64,000 nt of DNA from Tridacna crocea (Eukaryota; Mollusca; Bivalvia; Cardiida; Cardiidae), in contig OX031059.1 in NCBI GenBank assembly GCA_943736015.1, positions 59,593,159-59,657,158 on the forward strand. Reading direction: 5' to 3'. The notes under the pieces were generated by a model. That model saw nothing but the letters and a program-made list of their open reading frames with translations. It was not told where the DNA came from and searched no databases. Made by a program: the position numbers and the translations under genes. Of this stretch, positions 21,138-32,472 are shown piece by piece. Within the stretch, counting starts at the first letter, position 1, and each line of letters begins with the position of its first letter.

Positions 21138-22165
21138 TGGTTCATACATAATTCATGATTGAACCAACCATAAAACAGAGTTTACTCCGATAAACGTCAA
21201 TGAAATGAACTTTTTTGTTGACCGCGTTTGACCTTCCTCTTGCTACAGTTTTTTGTTGGGGCAAGGACTTTAGGAAACAGTTTTGTAAAAATATTACTTA
21301 TCAACATAAACGAATAATCATTGCTATTGTTTTTTTTGCCATGAAGTTTTCAAAAGCAAAGAAATATGTTTTGAGCAACTTGTGATGAATTAGATACAAA
21401 TTGACTTTAAAATCTTTGTATGGTTGTTTGTCATTCTTGAAATAAAATCCCTTGAAATTGTAACTATTTAACTAGGGAGCATGATGTACGATTGTAACTC
21501 GCAATCTCTGTTTTACCAGGGCATGTCTGCAGTAGAATCCGTTTTGTTGGATGGACCATTACCGGATTTGATATCATCAGTCAACGCGTGACTTTTATTA
21601 CCTCCAATCAAATCTGGATGCAATTGCCTTCCTTTCTAATGAGCTTTTTCTCCTTGATTCTCTCTGACCAGGAATAGTAACACGATAGCTCCATATTTCA
21701 CGTTGCCGGGAAAATGCTGTTTTCGATCTCGATTGGTCTTTTTCAACAATGAGCATTTGTTGTTTTGGGGATCGACAGGAAACACACAGCTCAAAACTCT
21801 TATTGAGCTGTGCCAACGCGCAAAAAAGCAAACTTTTGGAATTGCATAGGTTGTAAGTATGTGCTGTAAACAGAGATAACTTTGTTTGTTTAATTACATA
21901 ATACCCACCTAATTCTGCTGCACTTGGAAGAAATGGTTCTAAATATACACAATAGATTGATTACCTGTGACTAACCGAATGCAACTTCATTATTTGTGCC
22001 AAGCATTCCACATAATTTACCAGGGTCCCAAGAATATTTCTAGAGAGAGCTATAATCTAAAATTATTTTTTTTTGCCATAACCTAATGTTGTACTCGAAA
22101 TGCTGGTTAGAACAAAAGAATGAAAAACACTCGGGTTTAAGTACTTTCAAACCTTTGTTATATTC
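21138..22165. other. Unassigned DNA
   Basis: About 1 kb. A small inverted repeat around 21138-21172 (TTGGTTCAT...GATTGAACCAA) is the only structure noticed. The minus-strand open frame at 21598-21831 is unsupported. Confidence 0.4.
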
Positions 22166-23655
22166 GGGTCCGTGAGTGTCAACACTCAGTAATCGACATT
22201 CAGCTCAACACCAGCCTTGTTGAGCCAGCTCGACATTCCAGCTCAACGGCCAGCTCAACAACAAAAATACATATACATGTCAAAATCAACGTCTGTTGAG
22301 CCAGCTCGACATTCCAGCTGAACGGCCAGCTCAATTGCATATGTTGAGCATATATGTCAAAATCAAAGTCCGTTGAGCCAGCTCGACATTCCAGCTCAAC
22401 CACTAGCTCAACAGTAAAAATACTTATACATATGTTTCGATCAATGTCCGTTGAATCAGTTCGACGTTCCAGCTCAACGGCCAGCTCAACAGCAAAAATA
22501 CATATATATGTCAAAATCAAAGTTCATTGAACCATCTCGACATTCTAGCTCAACCGCAATCCCAAAAGTAAAAGTACTTATACATATGTTTCGCTCAATG
22601 TCCGTTGAGCCAGCTTGACATTCCAGCTCAAAAGCAAAAATAAGTACATGTATAGGCCTATATGTCAAAATAAAAGTCATTTGAGCCAGGTCGACATCCC
22701 AGCTCAACCGCTAGTTCAACAGCAAAATCCTTTTACATACATGTATGTTTCGATCAAAGTCCGTTGAGCCAGCTCGACATTCCAGCTCAACCCCAAGCTC
22801 AACAATAAAAATACTTACACATGAAAATACTAACACATATATTTCGATCAATGTCCGTTGAGCCAGGTCGACATTCCAGCTCAAAGGCCAGCTCAACAGC
22901 AAAAATACATACATGTATATTTGTTAAAATAAAAGTCCGTTGAGCCAGCTAGACAATCCAGCTCAACCGCCTTTGTTTCGATCAATGTCCTTTGAGCCAG
23001 CTTGACATTCCAGCTCAACGGCCAGCTGAAAAGCAAAAATACATATATATGTCAAAATCAAAGTCTGTTGAGCCAGCTCGACATTCCAGCTCAACCCCCA
23101 GCTCAACAGTAAAAATTCTTATATATATGTTTCAAACAATGTCCGTTGAGCCAGCTCGACATCCCAGCTCAATGGCCAGCTCGAAGGCAAAAATACATAC
23201 ATGTATATATGTCAAAATAAAAGTCCGTCGAGCCAGCTCGACATTCCAGCTCAACCGCCAGCTCAACAGTAAAAAAAACTTTTACAAACATGTATGTTTC
23301 GATCAATGTCCGTTGAGCCAGCTTGACATTCCAGTTCAACGGCCAGCTGAACAGCAAAAATACATATATATGTCAAAATCAAAGTCCGTTGAGCCAGCTC
23401 GACATTCCAGCTCAACAGTAAAAATACTTATACATATGTTTCGATCAATGCCTGTTGAGCCTGCTCGACATTCCAGCTCAAAAAAATCTTAAAACATATG
23501 CTTCGAAAAAAATCTTAAAACATATGCTTCGATCTATTTTCGTTGAGCCAGCTCAATATTCCAGCTCAGCCACCAGCTCAACAGCAAATATATGTATCAA
23601 AATCAAAGTCCGTTGAGCCAGCTCAACATTTCAGCTCAACCGCCAACTCGTAAAA
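22166..23655 (+). mobile_element. One-armed relative of the foldback element (S2)
   Basis: Starts GGGTCCGTGAGTGTCAACAC then CTCAGTAATCGACATTCAGC, the same terminus as the 2591 element. It continues as about 19 tandem monomers of the two S1 types, all in plus orientation. It stops at CTCAACCGCCAACTCG with no reversed arm and no visible target duplication, so it is a truncated or never-duplicated form. Direct repeats of CTTAAAACATATGCTTCGA near 23490-23530 show local slippage. Confidence 0.85.
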
Positions 23656-24390
23656 ACTGAACATTCGTAAAAAGCTCGGTCCGATCGTGTAGTGAAGTGT
23701 AGGAATCTAACTGGTATTACTCTTTCTTGGCAAAATATCTCACATCAAAAGGTAACCGTGTTCATTAATGAAATATGCATGGGTTTTAAATATGGAGAGT
23801 TCAAATACAGGGCAGTTCTGGGAAATCTGTTCATACAGAAAGGCAATTCCGTCTGACCCGAAAATTAGGTGACTGGTACAGATTAAAAACCGAGAAGACG
23901 GGAATATCTTTTTTTTGGAGAATATCTCGCTTGTCCTTTAAAATAAATTTACTTAGAAGATGACCTGAAAAACGTGTTTCTTTATAATGTATAGTCCCAA
24001 AAACGTACAGGACTTTAAAAAAGGGGAGGAGGAAGTGGAAGTCCCTGGTTGGAGTCCCAAAGACGACCAATTCCTTTCCAACAAAATCATCAAGCAAAAA
24101 CCTCCAAGAAATCATGGAAAGGTGCGGGCACTCACCGATGGGATATAACGGCAATTAAATTGAAACGGCTTTGAACACCATAAAATCAATCAACGAGTAA
24201 AATATTGGATTTCAAAATGGATTAAAATTTGATACGTGAATACATGTATAAATAATGGTTGAAAACGAAAAAATATTCGCATCGAATTGCCTTCCATCAG
24301 GCCAGAAGGAAATTAGAACTGGTGTTATTCAAGAGGCCAAGAAAGATGTCTGTCGGAGGTAGCAATTGATACTTGGGTGCCTTAATTGGA
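23656..24390. other. Unassigned DNA
   Basis: A minus-strand open frame at 23831-24154 (107 codons) has no recognisable domain, and the complementary strand looks equally open. Confidence 0.4.
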
Positions 24391-24394
24391 TTCG

Positions 24395-24537
24395 TGTAAC
24401 ATCGCCTTTCATCGTATGGATTCAGCTAAGACTCGGGTAATCCGTAATTAATACGGGGAACCAGCGTCCGATCGATTTACGGCTTACCCGAGCCTTAGCC
24501 GAATCCGTACATTACGGCGATGAAAGGCGACGTTACA
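24395..24537. mobile_element. Palindromic element D
   Basis: Ends TGTAACATCGCCTTTCATCG and CGATGAAAGGCGACGTTACA. Inner arms are AGACTCGGGTAATCCG and GCTTACCCGAGCC. Confidence 0.8.
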
Positions 24538-24624
24538 AGAATCATGCGCAATAGGATACCCTGTCCTAAAGTACATTGTAGTGAGCCTGCAGTATTATCA
24601 CATTCCGTAATTAATGTTGTATAT

Positions 24625-24707
24625 CCTCGGTTTACTTCAAAAACCTCGTAACTACAGTTTATTCCAAGCTGTAGTTACGAGATTTTTAAAGTAAACCGAC
24701 GCTATTC
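24625..24707. mobile_element. Palindromic element K
   Basis: CCTCGTAACTACAG / CTGTAGTTACGAG arms with GGTTTACTTC and AAGTAAACCGACG ends. Confidence 0.8.
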
Positions 24708-24981
24708 ATTTTTATCGGGATGTTTAGAAGTTCGTCTGCTGCAACATCGTATCAGATGCCAAGTTCTTCCAAAGTTGTCCTCCGCAAACAAAAACACTAG
24801 TATTCTATGGACATAGACGAAAATGAATGTAGTTCAACCAGTCTGATCTTTTTCCAGCCATTTTCTGGTTGTTACCTGATATTACTGGAGCAAAGCGTAC
24901 AAATAAGTATTTCTAGCTTTTACAAGAACACGAATAATTAGCAACGAGGTAACGGAATGTGAAACAAAGTTGTAAGCAACT

Positions 24982-25176
24982 GTTTACCCTTTTTGCGTGC
25001 AATCCCGACTTGGGAAAGAAGATGTTTGCAAACATTTACCAGCATCATCTCCTCTTTCCCCTCAAGGTTTTATATTCTTAAAAGCAATTCTTGTGATTTT
25101 CACCATTAGTATCGTCTACATATTTACATTCCCACTTTAGACAAGTCTAAAATTTCATTGTCGGGTAAAGGGTTAG
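24982..25176 (+). mobile_element. MITE-A, core half-deleted
   Basis: CAATCCCGACTTGGGAAAGA left arm, one core arm (ACCAGCATCATCTCCTCTTT), right end TCGGGTAAAGGGTTA. Confidence 0.65.
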
Positions 25177-25804
25177 ATCTAGGGGAAATTTTAGGGAATT
25201 GGGGACATTGAATGTGTGGGGATATGAAAAGTACCATTTTAGCGATAAAGAAAGTGTGTGAATGGATTGAGACAGTTTTCTCTAAGGAAATCTTTTTTTT
25301 TCAGAAAATTCTCTAGAAGACGCAGTAACATCTAATTGATTTTCAGACCTGTGCATCAATTTGTTCTACAAGCTTTTATAGAAAATTCGCGACAAAGTTT
25401 CCATAAATAGATACTATTTGTGAAGCCGCCTTTCACGCGAGAAAATTGGTTAACACTTTTAGTCATAAAATTTTATATCCCATGGTTAAATGTTATCAAA
25501 TAATTAGAAAAAAAAAACCTGAAAGAGTGACATGTCCTTATACAATTTTCTGAATCATTCGAAGTTCTATAGATGCAATGTATAACACGCTATAACATTA
25601 TTAGGTTTTGTTCTGCATTGAACTAATGACAAGTTAAAGCAAATACATTAACAATGAAGAGTATTCATATAAACACAGGCAATGTGAAAATAGTATGCAG
25701 AAGAGATGTAAGGAGACTTCAATGTATCTGAAGGAAAGTTTTATTCTAGTAATTTTTTAAGTTATCATAAAATTCTTCTGTGGAAACACAAAGAAGATAT
25801 TCTT
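25177..25804. other. Unassigned AT-rich DNA
   Basis: Nothing recognised. Confidence 0.4.
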
Positions 25805-26023
25805 TGATATCTTTATTTTTTGGGGATTTTTGGATAGCATAAAGTGAATAAATTCAAAAGCAGCCGGGCTTCTGCAATAAATAAGATATTATAAAATCAT
25901 TTTTTACGTTGATATCTTTTTTTTTTTGGGGGGGGGGGAATTTTGGATAGCATAAGTTGAATAAATTCAAAAGCAGCCGGGCTTCTGCAATAAATAAGAT
26001 ATTGTAAAATCATTTTTTACGTT
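25805..26023. repeat. Tandem duplication, two units
   Basis: Units 25805-25910 and 25911-26023 share GATATCTTT, TTTTGGATAGCATAA, AAGCAGCCGGGCTTCTGC and ATCATTTTTTACGTT. The second unit has an expanded T/G run. High identity suggests a recent event. Confidence 0.85.
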
Positions 26024-26252
26024 ACAGTATTTCGGTCATTCTAGTAAAAAATGATTATCTTATTCAATTTTATTCGATACGTTTTCTGTCATGTCGATAA
26101 TTTTTTGTCATGTCGGTCGGTCGCAATGGCAAGCTTGTGGTCATGAGTATGATACACCACATCTAGTAACTGTTTTGTTTAGTATAGTTCCTTCTTTTTT
26201 AGTGAATCGAGTCTCAATTCCAAACTGCCTCATTTTGAATCATTAGAGAAAT

Positions 26253-26478
26253 TTAACTTATTACCAAACCTCAAAATTTTAGGTTCGTCCAAACCTAAAG
26301 CATTTGCTTACGACAAAATAGTGCCTGAAAATTTGAAATTTGTTTTGTGACGGGTAGAAAACACTGTGGGAAAGGGAGAAAATGCTGGTTACTAGCATTT
26401 TCTCCTTTTCCCACAGTGTTTTCAAAAGGCCTCTACCTCAGGTTCGTCAAATGTCGCCATTGTGTGGTAAAGGGTTAA
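26253..26478 (-). mobile_element. MITE-A
   Basis: TTAA at both ends. Core reads AAAACACTGTGGGAAAGGG with a compensating CCCACAGTGTTTTC on the other arm, so both arms share the same variant base. Confidence 0.9.
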
Positions 26479-26619
26479 ATGTTGAATATGAACTTGGGTA
26501 AGCGTGAAGCAATGCTCAATATAGAAACTTAATGTTTATATCTGAAGACTTATAACGTCAAAAAAATAAAACGAACACCATCAGTTAGTATATAGGGACA
26601 ATGATGTTTTAGTTTCAGT

Positions 26620-26695
26620 CAGCAAATGGTCAGATTCACCCTCAAACATTGGTAGACTGTGTAGATATAAGACCAGGCTACACGTTCTGTCGAAA
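26620..26695. mobile_element. MITE-B fragment
   Basis: GACTGTGTAGATATAAGACC then CACGTTCTGTCG; second arm lost. Confidence 0.5.
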
Positions 26696-26901
26696 ACTAT
26701 TTTAGAATCACTCTTTGTTTTATCAGTTGCTTATGTAAAATGCGGTGAAGTAATTACTATACGCCCACCTTATAACAGTTAGTATGCTGATTTTTTTCCC
26801 GGACAGGCTTGGATTTTTTCCTTTCATCCGATTATTAAAACCCTTATAAAAAAGCGAAAATAGTTTGATAGGTGAAGTCAGCGAGTAAAACAAAGCCAAT
26901 T

Positions 26902-27050
26902 TTAACCAATTACTGCGAAATGTCGAGGTTTGACGGCCTTGAAAAAGAAGCAACTAGATAATATTGTTGGGAAAGGAGAAATGCTGGTTATCAGCATTTT
27001 CTCCTTTTCCAACAATCTTTGCTTTCCTATTAACGACAAATCTTTTGATG
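26902..27050 (+). mobile_element. MITE-A, right end lost
   Basis: TTAACCAATTACTGCG start. Core arms GTTGGGAAAGGAGAAATGC and CTCCTTTTCCAACAATC share a CCAACA variant. Confidence 0.75.
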
Positions 27051-27189
27051 TTCGGCAAGAGTCAAAGGGCTTTTTCTTTTAGGGGGAGGGGAGATGATGT
27101 ATATTCCTATGAAGACTTCGACTGAGCAAATCTAAGGAAAGCTTGTCCTTAGTGGCAAAATTGCTCAAAGAAGTTAACGTTTTAGCCCA

Positions 27190-28260
27190 TCTGAGTACAT
27201 AGTGCTCAAGGTGAGCTTTGGTGATCGTGTGTCGTCCGTCGTGTGTACGCTCTTGAGGCCTCATTTTTGGTTCGATACTTTTGAAACTTGGTCAGACTGT
27301 TTGTGTTGATGATATCTCAGACCAGATGAAAACGGGTCATGTTGGTTTTAAAAGCTAGGGCACTAGGTCAAATCTCAGAAAAGAAAAATTGTTTACGCTC
27401 AAAAAAAAAAATTGTTTACGCTCTAGAGGCCATATTTTCAGTTAAATACTCTGGAAAGTTTGTTAGAATGTTTGTCTTGATGATATCTCAAATAATTTGG
27501 AAAATGGGCCATGTTGTGTCAAAAGCTAGGGCACCAGGACAAATCTTAGAAAAACTGTGTGTACGCTCGAGAGGCCACATTTTCTGTCTAATACTCTTGA
27601 AATTTAGCCATAATATTTGTCTTGTTTATACCCTAGTGAGTTTGAAAATGGGTCATATGGGGTCAAAAACTTGGTCACAAGGTCAAATCTTAGAAAAACC
27701 ATATGTGTACGCTCCAAGGGCCACATTTTCTGTCAAAAACTCACGAAAACTTGTCATAATGAATTTCTTGATGATATCATAGACAAGTTTGAAAACAAGC
27801 CATGCCGGATCAAAAACTATGCCACTAGGCCAAATCTTAGAAAACCCTTGTAAACTCTCTAGAGGCCACACTTTCTGTCCAAAACTCTTGAAAGTTGGTC
27901 AAAACATTTGTCTTGATAATATCTCACGCGAGTCCGAAAATGGGTCATGAGGGTTCTAAAACTAGGTCACTGGTCCAAATCTCCGAAACCCTTGTGTACT
28001 TTGGTGAAACACTAATGAAACTTGGTCAGAATGTTTGTCTTGATGATGTCTTAGACCAGTGTGAAAGTGGGTCATTTTGGGTCAATAACTAGGTCACTGA
28101 GTCAAATCTACGAAAAACCTTTTTCAATCCAATACTCATGAAAATCTTCTTAGAAGAAATATTTGTCATAATATCCCATAATAGGAAGAGGTTGAATATA
28201 GGTCATGCTTGGTCAAAAGATTTAGGTCAGCAACAATAGGGCCACCATGACCCTCTTGTT
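27190..28260 (+). repeat. Mollusc-type tandem repeat M
   Basis: Starts AGTGCTCAAGGTGAGCTTTG and GTCGTCCGTCGTGTG and ends CCACCATGACCCTCTTGTT. Between are about seven units of 128-173 bp, each with TTTGTCTTGATGATATCTCA, a GGTCAT(G) near AAAATGG, CTAGGTCACTAGGTCAAATC and GAGGCCACATTTTCTG. I recall this layout as a common dispersed repeat of bivalve genomes. Unit 2 carries a small duplicated GTTTACGCTC. Open frames across it are by-products. Confidence 0.8.
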
Positions 28261-28384
28261 AAATATCCTAACACTCAAAAAATCTAAATTTCCAAATAAC
28301 AGCTTTCATACGTACTTACTTTTAGACAGCCACTCTATAAGTCTAGGAAAAGGACCAGACATCTGTAAGGGAAAATGTGTATGT

Positions 28385-28510
28385 GGATAAGGTGCTAAAC
28401 CGGATTCGACCACTGCTTGCAGTCGCACCGGAAGGATATGCCCTGGGCAAGATACCTTTGAGTCCAAGCACAGCAGTGTTGAAACCTCTGAAAGACATCA
28501 ATAAGTGACG
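28385..28510 (+). mobile_element. SINE fragment with conserved central motif
   Basis: CCCTGGGCAAGATACCTTTG matches CCTTGGGCAAGACACCTTAG in the SINE at 52877. A GCTAAACCGGATTCGACCAC stretch could be a decayed B box. Confidence 0.5.
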
Positions 28511-28938
28511 GATTTGATCGAAATACTCTGTGACCCTGATAAAAAAATATGAGAAAAGGAAAAAAGTTTTAGAGAAAAGTTGAAACAGGGGGCAGTTGAA
28601 TTTTGTCTTGTTTCCCTTCCATTGATTTGGATTGATGGGTAAAACAGTTGTCTTTGTTTTGCACGTGAATTGATCTTTTAACTCCTGAGATGTTTGGTTC
28701 GACCGTGTGTAATTTTACGGGTGTAGAGCAATATCAAACGGCGTATTATTTCTTTAAATGATAATTATACATACAGTCTACAATTATTAAAATTTGGTGA
28801 TTTATCGAGTTGCACTGTTATGTCCCGTTAAATAGTTGGGGGAATACGACTTTAATATTACCAATCACCAAAATTATGGTCTAATTAAAGTTAAATTTTG
28901 TTTAAATCACGAAATATGTTTGAAAAAAACAACACTCG
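28511..28938. other. Unassigned DNA
   Basis: Nothing recognised. Confidence 0.4.
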
Positions 28939-29001
28939 AGCCTTTTCAAAAGGCTTTTTTATCACGGTCGTCAAAAGTCAGTATTGTCTGGTAAGATATT
29001 A
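28939..29001 (-). mobile_element. MITE-A terminal fragment
   Basis: TTTTCAAAAGGCTTTTTTATC and GTCGTCAAAAGTCAGTATTG, ending TCTGGTAAGATATTAA. Confidence 0.6.
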
Positions 29002-29019
29002 AGATAATGATAAGAAGTA

Positions 29020-29085
29020 AATAACTATAATAATATTAATAATATTAATGATAATGATAATAATACTAATACTAACAATAAAATC
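29020..29085. repeat. AT-rich trinucleotide-like repeat
   Basis: TAATAATATTAATAATATTA and related ATA/ACT units. Confidence 0.7.
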
Positions 29086-29332
29086 AGTACTCTCGGCGCT
29101 TTGATTTTTTCCCCTCGTGAAAGTTTGGTGAATGGATCAAGTACTACTGCGTGATATTTTTGTTCTGATTACGATGTTTGTTAGCAGATAAGTTTGGCAC
29201 GAAACTTGCGCAAGAATTTCAATAATGTCAAGGTCAAACGAGGTACATACTGATTGGAATGCCATTAAATAAGTGTTTTTGAAAGCGAACGGTGTAATTC
29301 CAAAATCATTACGGAAAAAAAAAATCTCTTTT

Positions 29333-29544
29333 TTAACCCTTATCCTGCTAAATAAACAAAAAAAAACTTTTAAGCCAATAGCAAAAATCCCAATGTTGCC
29401 ATTTCCATGTTAATTTTTTAGGTAAAGTATTCCTTATCGAACAGTGTAGATCAAAGATCAGACTGCACGTTCTGTGCAGTCTGATCTTGATCTACACTGT
29501 TCGCAAAAGGTCTGTGAGTCGTGCATGGCAGCCTTAGGCATTAA
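29333..29544 (-). mobile_element. MITE-B, complete
   Basis: TTAACCCTTATCCTGC start and CCTTAGGCATTAA end. Core GATCAGACTGCACGTTCTG / CAGTCTGATCTTGATCTAC with arms continuing to CGAACAGTG / CACTGTTCG. Confidence 0.92.
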
Positions 29545-29697
29545 CTGTCTGGTCTTATTCCAAAACAGAAATTGAATTACAGTATTTACCATTACTACCT
29601 AGCGGTGTTTACAGATTCAAGCTATTTCCTCCTTACATAACTGATATTTTTCAGCGTGTGAATGCCAAGAAGGTTCAACGCACTTCAAAATATAAAA

Positions 29698-29992
29698 CTT
29701 TATTTCATGCTTTCCAGTACGTTATCGAGAAATATCGGTGAAATACTTTTCGATATTTTTTAGCTACGACTAGTGATAATACCTATTTTTATATTCTAGT
29801 CACCTAAATAAAATGCGTGAGACCCTCAACCAGATGTAAATATGACGTCATTTACCTTACATTTCTTAAGCTTGACGTAATATTGTAATGCGTTGCTATG
29901 CGGAGGGGGTACACCAAGGAGAATAACTGAAAAGAACTGTACCGGATTTTGATAAAGCTCCTCCCAGAAAGGGTTACAAGCATGAGGTGAAT
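29698..29992 (+). mobile_element. Element R, copy 2
   Basis: TTTATTTCATGCTTTCCAGT left end. Shares AATATGACGTCATTTACC, CTTGACGTAATATTG and GATTTTGATAAAGCTCCTC with 14918-15211. Confidence 0.75.
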
Positions 29993-30034
29993 AGAATATT
30001 TGGTGTTTTTTGTTAAAGATCGATTATGTACTAT

Positions 30035-30085
30035 GCAATGTCTTCTGGTAGGAGGCAATAAAGAATTGTATTGTATTGTATTGTA
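30035..30085 (+). repeat. Retroelement-like 3' tail
   Basis: AGGCAATAAAGAATTGTATTG followed by more TATTG units. Short pentamer tails after AATAAA-like motifs are typical of non-LTR element 3' ends; no body was recognised. Confidence 0.45.
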
Positions 30086-30598
30086 CTGGGTGAACCAGCT
30101 TTTTTTTTCTTTTTAGATAAGTAATTTCGTATAGCTTCATGTACGAATATAAAAAAAAATATGGTCCCTGTAATGTAATGAGTTTGACTTCTGCTATAGT
30201 CTAGCCAGATCGTGTTTAAAACTGTTTTACAACAAACTTAAAATGCTTCTGAATCAAGTAAATTTGCACTCTGAATGTCTGCAGATGAAAGTGGATAAAA
30301 GATATAATGCTATCAGAGAACCGACAAGAACCGACATGATAAAGATAAAAGTAAACATAAGAACGTCGGATATCTATACACCCAATTAACATTTTGCACT
30401 TGTCGGTAAACTGATCTTTTTAATCAACGTAACAGATTCCCGTGTTATATTCGCCTATAGTTTTGAGTGAGAGATTTCTGTCTGAAGTCAGGCTGCCTCC
30501 CACGGAGAGCTTTTTGACGAAGAAATACCTTGAAACAAATTTTCAACAATTTTTTTTTCTAAAAACATTATTGTGGCATGCAGTCTATTACTTTGCAT
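30086..30598. other. Unassigned DNA
   Basis: Nothing recognised. Confidence 0.4.
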
Positions 30599-30812
30599 TT
30601 AACCCATTACCACACAATCCCTACTTTTGACGACCCTTAGAAAGAGGCCTTTAGAAAACAATGTGGGAAAATGAGAGAAAATGCTGGTAGCCTTTCCCAC
30701 AGTGTTTTCTACCCTTCCCTAAACAAATTTCAAATTTTCAGTCACTTCTATTTTGTCGTCTGCAAATGCTTTCATTTTGGTCAAACTTAAAATTTTGTCA
30801 TTTGCTAACGAG
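30599..30812 (+). mobile_element. MITE-A with shortened core
   Basis: TTAACCCATTACCACAC start and TTTTGTCGTCTGCAAATGC right arm. The second core arm is cut to GGTAGCCTTTCCCACAGTG. Confidence 0.82.
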
Positions 30813-30847
30813 ACACAAAAAGTCATGTAAAAATATGTTTCAGCTAC

Positions 30848-30945
30848 AGGCGAAAATAAGTGCTTTTGATCAAAATATGGATCAAAATCAGTTAGCACAG
30901 AAAGACCAGTCTGATCTTGAATCTATACCATCTGGCTGTTTTGCC
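30848..30945. mobile_element. MITE-B, degenerate
   Basis: ATCAGTTAGCACAGAAAGACC with CAGTCTGATCTTGAATCTAT. Confidence 0.5.
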
Positions 30946-31027
30946 AAGCGTATATATTTTGTTATCAAAGCATTGGGTTTTCTTTTATTCAAACCATTTG
31001 ATATCTACCATAGCTTGGGTTTTTACT

Positions 31028-31200
31028 CTTAGGCTGCATAGCTAGACTCACTGACCTGTTGCAGACGGCGTAGATCAAGATGAGACGGCACAGTGTCCGG
31101 TATTATTCACCAACACTTAGCTTTGAAACAAAAATATTTTGGTTTTTTACTATCTAATTGAAAATTTCATGTTAGTTAAAGACCAGCTAGATAAAGGTTT
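31028..31200 (+). mobile_element. MITE-B, second core arm lost
   Basis: CTTAGGCTGCATAGC, GACTCACTGACCTGTTGC and GTAGATCAAGATGAGACG, then the right arm CTATCTAATTGAAAATTTCA. Confidence 0.6.
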
Positions 31201-31302
31201 TATTTTGCCTTTGGAATCGGTAAAAACAGCACGGATCCGGGTAATGCAAAGAATTAACCCTCCCCCTACAAAATGACCCGGGTCATTATTTTGGTTTTTC
31301 TG
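31138..31302. repeat. Local duplication, left unit
   Basis: TTGGTTTTTTACTATCTAAT, AAATTTCATGTTAGTT, ACAAAATGACCCGGGTCATT; the same order recurs at 31775-31930. Confidence 0.7.
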
Positions 31303-31740
31303 CGTTGTCTGCGCATGTCATATTCTTCGAAGATTCGACTGTCTTATATGACGCATCACTACTAGCCCCGAAAGCGGGCTGACTGTAATATTACGCTCTA
31401 TAAAGTAGCAATGTTGAAAATAGCTTTTACGTATCAATACGTTTGAGGAGAAATGAGACTTGATTTAGCAACAGATTTCTCTAAACTGGTGGTCATAGTT
31501 GAGTGAATTGCACGAGGTGGCGTTTATTGGGTAAACTTTTTTTTTTTGGTTTTAAATTCAAAGTAACGGTTGTCGCGTAGGAAAGTGGTTCGGCTCTGTA
31601 CCCAGCATGAACTGGCCACCGTTGTATACCGTGTATTACCTGTACACGTAGTTGTATCAGAGGCCGTAACCAGTCTATACCCAGCATGCCCATATCAGAT
31701 AGATGAGTATTTGTAGAATGCCATCTAGCGGGAGATAATG
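31303..31740 (+). mobile_element. Element E, longest copy
   Basis: Starts CGTTGTCTGCGCATGTCATA and ends CATCTAGCGGGAGATAATG. The direct repeat GGTTTTTCTG at 31293-31302 and 31741-31750 is a 10-bp target duplication. No terminal inverted repeats. An internal TAACGGTTGTCGCGTAGG stretch might be a decayed tRNA-like head. Two TACCCAGCATG repeats bound an 80-bp segment missing from the other copies. Confidence 0.85.
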
Positions 31741-31774
31741 GGTTTTTCTGGGTCATTTCCAGGTCATTACGAGT

Positions 31775-31930
31775 ATTTTGGTTTTTCACTACCTAATTGA
31801 AAATTTCATTTTAGTTGTATAGCAGGATAAATGTTATATTTTGCTACTGAAAACGGTAAAATCAGCACTAATCCGGAGTAATGCAGAGAAATGACTCTGC
31901 CCTACAAAATGAACCGGGTCATTATTGTAC
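31775..31930. repeat. Local duplication, right unit
   Basis: TTTGGTTTTTCACTACCTAA, AATTTCATTTTAGTT, CTACAAAATGAACCGGGTC. It lies just after element E. Confidence 0.7.
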
Positions 31931-32110
31931 GTATAGAGAAATTGCCCCAGCGGTCATTTCACTACGTAGAGGAATGACCCAGGTCATTACTCTACGCAGA
32001 GAAATGACCCTCTGGGGTCATTTTTCTACGTAGAATTATGACCCACGGGTCATTCCTCTACGCAGAGAAATGACCCATGGGGCATTTTGTAGGGGAAGGT
32101 CATTTCTCTG
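31910..32110. repeat. Array of tandem hairpins (G)
   Basis: At least four successive near-palindromes of about 28-30 bp, each GGTCATT then CTCTACGCAGAG (or ACTACGTAGAG) then AATGACC, separated by 2-6 bases (31960-32085). Looser half units lie either side. Centres alternate between TACGCA and TACGTA. Confidence 0.8.
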
Positions 32111-32472
32111 CATTACATCGGTTCTGCAGCTTTTTGTTTTTAAACATATCTAGATAGACAGAAATAAAATGCTTCCCTATATTTACCGCATTATCGACTC
32201 TCTAATTGCCAGGAGAATTTTAGAACGAATATACCATATACTCGTATTTATAAGTGATGTTTGATTGTTATAAATGGAGAAATCTACTTTACTCCGACGC
32301 GTTTGCGTGTTTGGGGCTCATTTACAAAGCGCCAGGGTATAATACCGTTATGGTATCGACTGATAAAGATTCTTTCATCATAAATCAATTCTATGTGCTT
32401 TACATATCCATGAATGAAAATTAGTTCACTTTATCCTTTCACATCTGAGTAATGTCTTGTGAAAAAAGTAGT
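32111..32472. other. Unassigned DNA
   Basis: Nothing recognised. Confidence 0.4.

Noticed and set aside
23831..24154. 107-codon minus-strand open frame
   Set aside because: The opposite strand is similarly open and no domain or exon boundary supports it.
27339..27853. 147-codon open frame with internal repeats
   Set aside because: It lies entirely in the tandem repeat M, whose units reproduce the peptide; no splice or start support.
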